Source of the DNA: Microplitis mediator
Taxonomy: Eukaryota; Arthropoda; Insecta; Hymenoptera; Braconidae
Reading direction: 5' to 3'
DNA length: 64,000 bases
Assembly: GCF_029852145.1 (NCBI RefSeq)
Contig: NC_079978.1
Coordinates: 11,503,801-11,567,800 of the forward strand
Each line of letters starts with the position of its first letter. The first letter of the stretch is position 1. This document shows positions 55,368 to 64,000 of this stretch, in pieces. A program made the translations under genes and the position numbers. A model generated the notes under the pieces. That model searched no databases and was not told the DNA's origin. It worked only from the letters and a program-made list of their open reading frames with translations.

Positions 55368-56715
55368 TAGGGTGCTTCGTTTGAGATGACTATTTTTTTT
55401 TTCCAAGTCCCATGTCAAAATATCACTGTACACATTGAAAAAAAAAATTCTCACCAAAGATGAGCTCTTAATTTTAATTTTAAATACTCGCTAAATGAAT
55501 TTGGAATTTTCCCATTTGATTAACACGTAAATTTTAATTTTATTTATTCAATTATCTATAGCTTTGCGGCATTTCAAGATATTTGATAAACCATAGGTGA
55601 AAATCACAGAGGAATCGTTCCTCTTTGAAAGTGCTTGTAGCTAATTTATGTTTTGTAACCGAACTCACCGGTAAAAAATCTTAAAGTCAATTTTTTCTCA
55701 AATTTCATGGTTTCTTTTATTTTACTCACAAACCATCAACTTTACGACAAAATTGTACACAACTTTTTTTGTAGGGAATTTAATTTCCTTTAAAAAAAGT
55801 TATGTAAGCCATTACCGTAGAGCTAGTAGTTTTCGAGATAAATCCAATTAAACATCTCAAAATTTGAAAAATCGCTGTTTTATCCAAGATTTTAGTACTT
55901 TTTGGTAAAATCATTGCTGAAAACACAAATAATGTATGAAAACAAAATATAATAATACATATTACACATTCATATGTAAATATAACGAGTATGAAACAAT
56001 TATCTTTGTACTGAGAGAGAAAGTAATTAAAAAAGTTTCCGATGGTCAAACAGAGGTGATTGGATTAAATGAAGAAAAGACGGAGGAAATGTAGTAGGAG
56101 ACAGTTTTGTTTTACATGACATATTTTTGATGATATATTAACCATGATATGTCATATATTTCTTCGGCCACAATTTTATCAAACAGTACTAAAATCTTGG
56201 ATAAAACAGCGATTTTTCAAATTTTAAGATGTTTAATTGGATTTATCTCGAAAACTACTAGCTCTACGGTAATGGCTTACATAACTTCTTTTGTAGAAAA
56301 TCAAATTCCCTACAAAAGAAGTCATGTACAATTTTGTTGTGAAGCTTATGGTTTGTGAGTAAAATAAAAGAAACCATGAAATTTGAGAAAAAATTAGCTT
56401 TAAGATTTTTTACCGGCGAGTTCGGTTACAAAACATAAATTAGCTACAAGCACTTTCAAAGAGGAACGATTCCTCTGTGATTTCCACCTATGGTCAATCA
56501 AATATCTTGAAATGCCGTAAAGCTATATATAATTGAATAAATAAAATTAAAATTTACGTGTTAATCAAATGGGAAAATTCCAAATTCATTTAGCGAGTAC
56601 TTAAAATTAAAATTAAGAGCTCATCTTTGGTGAGAATTTTTTTTTCAATGTGTACAATGATATTTTGACATGGGACTTGGAAAAAAAAAATAGTCATCTC
56701 AAACGAAGCACCCTA
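55368..56715 (+). repeat. Foldback element C
   Basis: TAGGGTGCTTCGTTT begins it and the inverse ends it. Arms of about 540 bases (55368-55905, 56180-56715) flank a 270-base spacer. Both ends sit in (TA)n. Confidence 0.85.
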
Positions 56716-56729
56716 ATATATATATATAT

Positions 56730-57757
56730 TAGGGTGCTTCGTTTCCGGCGAAAGTATTTTTTTCGTTGCTCATCAAGCAAAATATTGTTTTTTATGCTGC
56801 AACAAAAATTCCTGCCAAGTTTGAGCTCTTAATTCCAATTTCAAGTGCATTCTATTTGATTTCAAAGTTTTCCCATTTAAAAAACATGTAAATTAAATTA
56901 CTTTTTTTTAACTTTCTAATACTCAGCTGCATTTTATGATATCGAGGCGGTTTTGGTCGCAAATTGTAGGGCATTTGGTGTTCTTCAAAAGTGCCCAAAG
57001 TTACTTAGCTGTGATTCCAGCTGTTCCACTTGTGTCCGTTGCGGAACTCATTTTTCCTATAAAATTAACCTTTATTGGCTTGCAGAACGTAAACCAATGA
57101 AAGTACACTAAAAACGTTAATGGGAATTTTATATAAAATTTTATTCCCTTCAAAAAAAGTCCTTTTAGTCAAGTCGCTTAAGTCCATAGTTTACGAGTTA
57201 TAGTAATTTTAATAATTTGAAAAATGTAATGTCAAATGTAATTGTTTTTTTTTTTTATATTTTATTTTTCCAATTATTAAAATTACTATAACTCGGAAAC
57301 TATGGACTTTAGCGACTTGACTCATAGGACTTTTTTTGAAGGGAATAAAATTTCCTATAAAATCTCCATTAGCATTTTTAGTGTACTTTCATTGGTTTAC
57401 GTTCCGCAAGCCAATAAAGGTCAATTTCATAGGAAAAATAACTTCCGCAACGGACACTAGTAAAACAGCTGGAATTTCAGCTAAGTAACTACGGGCACTT
57501 TTGAAGAACACTAAATGCCCTACAATTTGCGACCAAAACCGCATCGATATCATAAAACGCAACTGAGTATTAGAAAGTTAAAAAAAAAAAAATTTAATTT
57601 ACGTGTATTTTAAATGGGAAATCTTTGAAATCAAATGGAATGTACTTGAAATTGGAATTAAGAGCTCAAACTTGGCAGAAATTTTTGTTTCAGCATAAAA
57701 AACAATATTTTGCTTGATGAGCATCGAAAAAAATACTTTCGCCGGAAACGAAGCACC

Positions 57758-57760
<3 letters not shown>
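56730..57760 (+). repeat. Foldback element D
   Basis: The same 15-base terminus as element C but different arm sequence (mirror near 57246). It is separated from C by only 14 bases of TA repeats and ends in a longer TA run. Confidence 0.85.
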
Positions 57761-57798
<38 letters not shown>

Positions 57799-58724
57799 AG
57801 ACAAATCGCATTTCTTCTTCGCGATTTTTACCAGCAGCCACCAGAATTCGCGGGTTGAACCCTGGCTTAGGCTGGCCTCTAACAAATTTTATTTTACTTG
57901 GACAGAGCAGTGGGCTGGGGTTCTTGCAAAGCAAAGACCCGCACTCATTCAAACTCGGCAACGTATGAGAAAACTTATCAACTTACCTCACGGCTTATAA
58001 AATTATAGAATATTCTTATTGATGGTCGAACTGCTATTTGTAACTTAATTAATATTTATTTTATCAGACTATTCGATAAGCTTACCAGTAAAATAGGAAA
58101 TAAATAGGATCAACAGTGATAGATGGAATAAAAGGAATTAGTCAGAATACTTTGCAAGTTTATTGCCAATTATAATAATCGAAATTACTTACAAGAAAAT
58201 GCAAGCGCTGGATATAATGTAGACAGATTCGTGGCACAGTATAAATTTTATATCGCGAGTATATCGCCGGTAACGTACAGTAATATTTATTTGAACTAAC
58301 TTTGTTTATAATAATCAGTAAACTTGGACAGTAAAGTATATCGCAAGAGAATTGCTAGTAATACAACTATAACGCAAGTTAATTTCCCGATTCACAAAGT
58401 AGTTAGCCGTATTAACAAAGTCGCAAATAAATTGCTAGTATATGACAATAAAACTCAATTATACGTCTTATCGCTAATTGATCTAGGATCGAAGTGAAGT
58501 TCAATCACCGTAGGGTCTTAGGGCTGAGTTTTTGGGCTCGCTCCCCACTTCCCCTCACGGTCATGCGTTGAGGTGATAACTAGTCATGTGACCATGGCAC
58601 TATGACTAGCTTTAGGTGGTTTCAGACGGCAACGAGACGGGGAAAAATGAGAACCGCAAGGCTGAGGGAGAAGATGACAATTCACATTGTCTCAATATAT
58701 ATATATATATATAAATATATATGA
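57761..58724. other. Interval without recognised gene
   Basis: Begins with (TA)n, then a less AT-rich 150 bases (57810-57960) with short open frames that I cannot assign. The remainder is AT-rich and shows no clear structure. Confidence 0.35.
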
Positions 58725-58920
58725 AAATCTTTACTGTACGGGGTTTTTGCAGACCTTTTCTTATATGACTTGGGGTTTTTGAGGACTTTTGGGGGTTTCG
58801 CGGACCGTCCGCATTGGTCCTATTTATCATACAGGGTGTTTGCGGACTGTCCGCGTTATTCCTGTTTTTCATACGGGGTTTTTGCGGACTGTCTGCGTTA
58901 GTTTTATGTACAATTACAAT
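58725..58920 (+). repeat. Minisatellite with GCGGACnGTCCGC palindrome, left block
   Basis: Units of about 50 bases contain GGGGTTTTTGCGGACTGTCC. The palindromic core GCGGAC-GTCCGC is in each of the better-kept units. Minus-strand frames through it give repeated NADSPQKPR-like peptides, an expected by-product. Confidence 0.7.
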
Positions 58921-59090
58921 CACTAGAATTATATGGAAAAGAAAAAAATGTTTAATTAACTTTCATTTAGCTTATTACCTCGGCATTATTCCATACTGAG
59001 TGCTCACTGCCTGAAAGGTACTCTAAAAGTTTTTCCGTGGTGAGCCTTGAACATGTTACCGTCGTGATATGAAGTCCATCCGCTGTTCAC

Positions 59091-60254
59091 TTAGTTCTTC
59101 GGCTAAAGAGGAGAGCCATTATACATTTTGTTGGCTCCGGGTACACTCAACGGTTGCTTACGTATTTTGGGCCAAGGATCACGAAAATCGAGTCCATTTT
59201 GTTCAAAGGTGGTGCAAACAATTAATAATAACAATTTAATTGTTTAAACCAAAATAACTCCCGAACCACTGGTTTGTTGGGCAGTTTATAAAAATTAAAA
59301 TGTTCAAAATGAAAATATACACAAAAAAGGTATCACATTGTTTTTTTTACCTCAAATATTTCGCGAGATATGATGAAAAAACGAGCCGGTGCTTGGACCT
59401 TTCCCTCTCGCACGAGCGGCTGCCTATACGCGAGCTCTCTCTCCGTCATATCGCGTCAGATGCTTGATGAGCCGGATTTTTTTTAAGTTTTTTACATTAA
59501 AAATTGAAGAAAAAACAATCGATAAACCACCAATCGACAGCATGTTTTTCTGAAACGAATTTCTATCAGATCGTCCAGAGACTTTTGTTTTTGTTAACTA
59601 AAACTATGAACAAATGGAATTTCCCATTCTAGATTGGATAGAAAAAATCAATAAATTGTCGATATTACCAATCGACAGCTTTTTTTCATCCGATCTGGAC
59701 TTTGAAAAAAATCCATTTGCTTATAACATTAGTTAACAAACAATAAAGACGTCTCTGGACGATACGATAGAAATTCGTTTCAGAAAAAATGCTGTCGATT
59801 GGTAGTATCGACAGTTCATCGACCTTTTTTTTGTTTGATGTTTAATGTAAAAAACTTGGAACAATTCCGGCCTATCAAGCATCTGGCGGGACTTGGCGGA
59901 GAGAGAGCTCGCGCATAGGCAGCTGCTGGTGCGAGAAGGAGAGGACCGAGCACCGGCTCGTTTTTTTATCATATATCGCGAAATATTTGAGATACAAAAA
60001 AACAAAATGATACCTTTTTTGTATGTCTTTTCATTATGAACATTTTGTTTCTCGTAAACTGCCCCAACAAACCAATGGTTCGGGAGCTATTTCAATTTGA
60101 ACAATTAAATTGTTATTAACAATTGTTTACACCACTTTTGAACAAAATGGACTCGATTTTCGTGATCCTTGGCCCAAAATATGTAAGCAACCGTTAAGTG
60201 TAACCGGTGCCAACAAAATGTATACGGGCTCTCTTCTTCAGCCAAAGGACTAAC
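59091..60254 (+). repeat. Foldback element E between direct repeats
   Basis: Inverted arms of roughly 560 bases mirror near 59670 (for example TGGCTCCGGGTACACTCAAC and its inverse-like partner near 60200). The arms are diverged by many substitutions, so it is older than B1. Confidence 0.75.
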
Positions 60255-60564
60255 TAGGCTGATCCATCTCGTTGAATTTACGATAAGTCTTAACGTCTCT
60301 CCAAAACTCAATTTGGCGCACATATCACTTTCCAAATATTCATTTTTTAATAGACTACTACGCCAATGATAAATATTTTTATGTTCTTTTAACCAATTAA
60401 GCGATCGGAAATGGTACCTCAAATATTTTTGATATTAGGATGAATAAACTAGAGATGCTTAGTATTATGAAAATATTAATGATTTGCAAAAAACCATGTA
60501 TTACTAAAGAGATTTATGAGAAAGATTATGAAAATTATATTGAACTGTACATATTTTATAAAGC

Positions 60565-60755
60565 CATTTCCCGGACCGTCCACGTTAGTCTTTTTCATTT
60601 TACGGGGTTTTCGCGGACTGTCCGCGTTAGTCTTATTTTTCATATAGGGCTTTTGCGGACTGTCCGCATTAGTCGTATGTGTCTTACGGGGGTTTCGCGG
60701 ACTGTCCACGTTAGTCTCTTGTATCTTACGGGGGTATCGCGGACCATCCAATATT
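60565..60755 (+). repeat. Same minisatellite, right block
   Basis: Direct-orientation relative of 58725-58920. The following 75 bases (about 60815-60890) also match 58945-59020, so the two blocks are parts of one direct repeat of about 300 bases. Confidence 0.7.
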
Positions 60756-60890
60756 CAGGCACTATCAACCTTGAGTAAGCATAATCACTAGAATTATGTG
60801 AAAAAAAAATATATAATTTAATTTTCATTTAGCTTATTATCTCGGCATTATTCCGTACTTAGTGGTCACTACCTGAAAAGTCTTTTGATT

Positions 60891-62440
60891 TCTATAACTA
60901 GCTAACGATGAGACGTAGAAAAAAAATTTGCAGATATATTTTTTGTAGAGAATTCAATGTTCTTTAAAAAAAGTGCCTCATCGTTCTTTGATAAATCCAC
61001 CTGTTCAAAGGTATTTGGAGCATGAAGTCAAACTTCAAGATCTTTCTACTATTCCAGCGAAACTCAGACTTACCACAAAATGTTATTGGATTTTTTATAA
61101 AGACGTTTTTATTAATTACAATTTATCTTTAAAAAGTTTTTAAAAATCCCGCATTGTTTTTTGGTTATTTTTATTTCAATGTCAAGCTCTTAAAATCGAT
61201 CAGAATACTATTTTAACTTCCTGCTAAGCAAATTTTTTAAAATTCGGGAAGTTATTGGTTTCGGTCTGATTTCCGAAAATCGAATTTCTATCAAATCTTG
61301 ACATTTTGAGGTTCTAGGAAGCTATTCTGACTAATTTCACGATTATGTCCGAGTGTATGTATGTGTGTATGCACGTACGTACGTATGCAAATATTCTATA
61401 ACTTTTGAACGGATGAAGCGATTTCGAACTTCAAGGTGTCATTCGACGCGGCTTGTTTAATACTATAAGCTGTGAAAATTTGAGCTTAATCGCTAAGGTG
61501 CGTTTGGAGATATTTCAAAAATGAAATTTTTTCAAAAATGTTTTTTTAGGTAACTTTTAATTTGCTCGATGGATTTATTCCAAGATCTAATCAGCTCTAA
61601 AACTTTATGAGCTGCATCGAATGCTTCTCCAATTATCAAAATCGGTTCATTCGTTCAAGAGAAACCGTTAACGAAAGAATAAAAAAAAATTTTTTTTGTA
61701 GTTTTTTTGAAATTTCTCAAAAACGACTCGATAAATCAATTTTGAAATTTGATCAGCTTTAGAACTTGATGAAATGCGTCGATTGCCACCTTAACCGTCT
61801 CAATCGGTTTATTTCTTTAAGAGATATCGTTGGAAAAAAAATGGTAAAGAACGATTTTTTTTCGAAAACAACGGCATCCAAAAGTATTTTCGAGCTCGAA
61901 GAGCTCGCAAATAGCGGGAAGTTTTAGGGCTGGCCCGCAGGGTCAACCGATAGACCGATTTTTTTTTTATGAGTTTGACATTAAAATAGAAATAAATAGA
62001 AAATAAGGCGGAATTTTGAAAAAACTTTATTCGAAATCATTTGTAAGGAATAAAATTGTCTACAAAAACGATCCTATGACATTTTGTGATGAGTCAAATA
62101 GTTTTGCCGAAAAATTAAAAAGATCTCAAAAATTTACTCTAAATTTGAGTTCAAGCTCAAATAACTTTTGAACGAATGGATTCATCGAAAAGTGATAAGA
62201 GACTTTTTTTATAACATTTAATTCCCTACAATAATGTGTCTGCAGGTTTTTCCTACGACGCATCGTTAACTAATTATAAAAATCAGAAGGCGCAAAAAAT
62301 TTTTTTCCATGTTATTCTTATGGAAAATGAACGAGTGCAATGTAGAACCTCTTAATGTTGACATTGAGAGCTCTTATTTTCACGAGCATAGTTTTATTTC
62401 TATATGAAACCTTTGGACCTGTTTCCAAAAAAAAAAAAAA
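60891..62440 (+). repeat. Foldback element F, related to B2
   Basis: Left arm 60891-61205 pairs with about 61965-62297. The outer right end resembles the terminus of element B. A separate MITE sits in the mirror point. Confidence 0.65.
61213..61928 (+). mobile_element. MITE inserted in foldback F
   Basis: Ends TAACTTCCTGCT and AGCGGGAAGTTTTA are approximate inverted repeats, and the internal sequence does not pair with F. There is no coding frame. Confidence 0.5.
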
Positions 62441-63033
62441 AAAAATTTTGAAAACTTATTTGTGATTAAATGTTGGAAGTTAGCCTTGCACGACTTTTTA
62501 CAGAGAATCCGTTTTTTTTTTTAATTATATTTTCCAAATGTTCAATCGAAATACAGAATATAAGATATCTTATGATTTGTTATTAGTAGAATTACGAAGT
62601 AGAATGATTGTATTTAATAGTCATAAAGTGTAGCGCAACGATTAAATTAGAACTTTTTTCCAGCAAATTGTAATGTTATTTAATTAATTATCATAAGTAT
62701 TGTAAGGTATTGTGTAGTATTATTGATTTAAGTTAATTAATAGCAATATATTTATTAAAAACTAATTTCAGTCTACTGCCAGAAGTCTAAAATATCCCAT
62801 TTCTAGGGTTTTTAATATACTCATAAAAAATTTTCAAAACAATGTGTCTAATAATTTTTTTACAAATTAAACAATACATCAAATACTTCAAAATGTTTAT
62901 TATTATGGTTATGATTTTTGTTATAATTTTTTATATTGAAATCATAAAAAAAAAACAAGCAACTCTTTACAAAAATTCAATAACACTGTAGATTAGAGTT
63001 TTTCAAAAAAAAAAAAACAATTCTTGTCTTTAT
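62441..63033. other. AT-rich interval without gene
   Basis: Only homopolymer runs and AT-rich text seen. Confidence 0.4.
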
Positions 63034-63975
63034 GGTGTTCAAAAATTGAAAGTATACCTCAAAATACAAATTTTGGTGCTGATCAGAGCTCTAAATAATG
63101 ATATTAACGTTTGCCTCAATCTATTTTTCTATTTTCCATTTAAATAACACGGGAAAAAAAATTTTTATTTTTTAGAATTTTACAGCTCATAAACCAATCA
63201 ACGGATTTTTATGCACAATAGATGATTTGGTAGGAAATTGAACGTTGTACAAAAAAAGTCTTTTATCATTTTTTGATAAATCCCACTGTTTAAAAATTAT
63301 TTAAGCTTCAACTCAAATTTATAGTAAATTTTGAGATTTTATCACTTTTCCGGCGAAACTATCAGTCTTATTACAAAATGTCTTGAAAACTTTTTTGTAG
63401 GTAATTTTATTCCTTACAAATTATTACGAATAAAATTTTTCGAAATTCCACATTGTTTTTAATTTATTTTCATTTCAATGTCAAACTCTTAAAATTAATC
63501 AGAAATCTATTTTTTTAAGAGCTTGACATTGAAACGGAAATAACTTGAAAACAACGCAGAATTTTGAATAAATTTATCCATAATAATTTGTAAAAAATAA
63601 AATTATCTACAATAAAGTCACTATGATATTTTTTGATAAGACTGATAGTTTCGCCGGAAAAGTGAAAAGATCTCAAAATTTACTGTAAATTTGACTTGAA
63701 ACTTAAATAACTTTTGAACAGTGGGACTTCTCGAAAAATGGTAGGAGACTTTTTTTGGAGAGCGTTCAATTTCCTACATAAAGTTTCATTGCGCATAAAA
63801 ATCCGTTGAGTGGTCTGTAGCTAGAAAATTCTAAAAAAAAAAAAACAATTTTTTTCTTATGTTATTTAAATGGAAAATAGAAAAATGGATTGAGGCAAAC
63901 CTTAATATTATTATTTAGAGCTCGGATCAGCACCAAAATTTGTATTTTTAAGTATACTTTCAAATTTTGAATACC
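63034..63975 (+). repeat. Foldback element G, related to B2 and F
   Basis: Mirror near 63505. GGTGTTCAAAAATTGAAAG on the left is answered by CTTTCAAATTTTGAATACC on the right. The arms share phrases with B2 (GCCGGAAAAGT, ACTATCAG). Confidence 0.8.
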
Positions 63976-64000
63976 AAAAAAAAATTTGTTTTTTGGTATT

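Noticed and set aside
58612..60751. Repeated NADSPQKPR-like peptides as a repetitive protein
   Set aside because: They arise from translating the minisatellite. No start, splice or flanking coding sequence supports a gene.

Overview
The window is repeat-dense, AT-rich DNA from the nuclear genome of an arthropod, most likely an insect. The evidence is small spliced introns, errantivirus-type env genes, piggyBac and hAT transposons, Penelope-like retroelements and TA-targeted foldback elements. A parasitoid hymenopteran would fit, but no marker in the window fixes the order. Almost everything identifiable is mobile DNA. The only possible host genes are a two-exon fragment at the left edge (1-391, minus) and zinc-finger gene fragments at 53.0-55.2 kb.

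1-7.1 kb: an envelope cassette on the plus strand. A chuvirus-type glycoprotein ORF (1806-3683) is followed by a second glycoprotein of errantivirus/Baculo_F type (3873-5830, frameshifted), then a polypurine tract and a probable 3' LTR (6405-7121). No gag or pol precedes it. It ends inside a Penelope-like element (PLE).

7.1-36.8 kb: a stack of nested insertions in a head-to-tail PLE pair. PLE copy 1 (7122-8473, with a hammerhead-like core at about 8134-8172) and PLE copy 2 (remnants to 36849) are split by a TA-flanked foldback element. That foldback is split by a 22.1-kb LTR retrotransposon (9239-31382, minus strand, 4-bp GATT target duplication, two 1534-bp LTRs with about three differences). 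The retrotransposon is split by a 4.1-kb hAT element (12764-16867, 8-bp target duplication). A piggyBac copy (32346-34826, TTAA) also sits in PLE copy 2.

The LTR element is the most unusual object here. In sense order it carries a tRNA-Leu-type primer binding site, gag, a pol with two tandem aspartic protease domains, RT, a ribonuclease H whose third catalytic Asp is Asn, a long insert with an AT-hook, an acidic stretch and a macro-like segment, integrase, env, an RRM-like/F-box/LRR gene, and a cellular-type RNase H1 gene just before the 3' polypurine tract. The env, F-box and RNase H1 genes each follow a plausible 3' splice site, so they are probably made from spliced subgenomic RNAs. The non-coding gaps and the LTRs hold a recurring RNA motif (ten distinct copies, twelve counting both LTRs) of three-way-junction shape, mostly in pairs. 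Its closing stem changes sequence between copies but stays paired.

36.9-48.3 kb: a 5'-truncated LINE with a tandem hairpin-bearing 3' tail, an LTR-like segment, a decayed second Ty3/gypsy element (39.9-44.7 kb, minus) with a Gln/Tyr-rich repeat at the Gag N-terminus, and 160-bp tandem repeats. 48.3-64 kb: giant foldback elements, several with TAGGGTG/CACCCTA ends, a MITE built from TTTACGGTA variants, and minisatellites with a GCGGAC-GTCCGC palindrome. No rRNA, tRNA gene or CRISPR array was seen.
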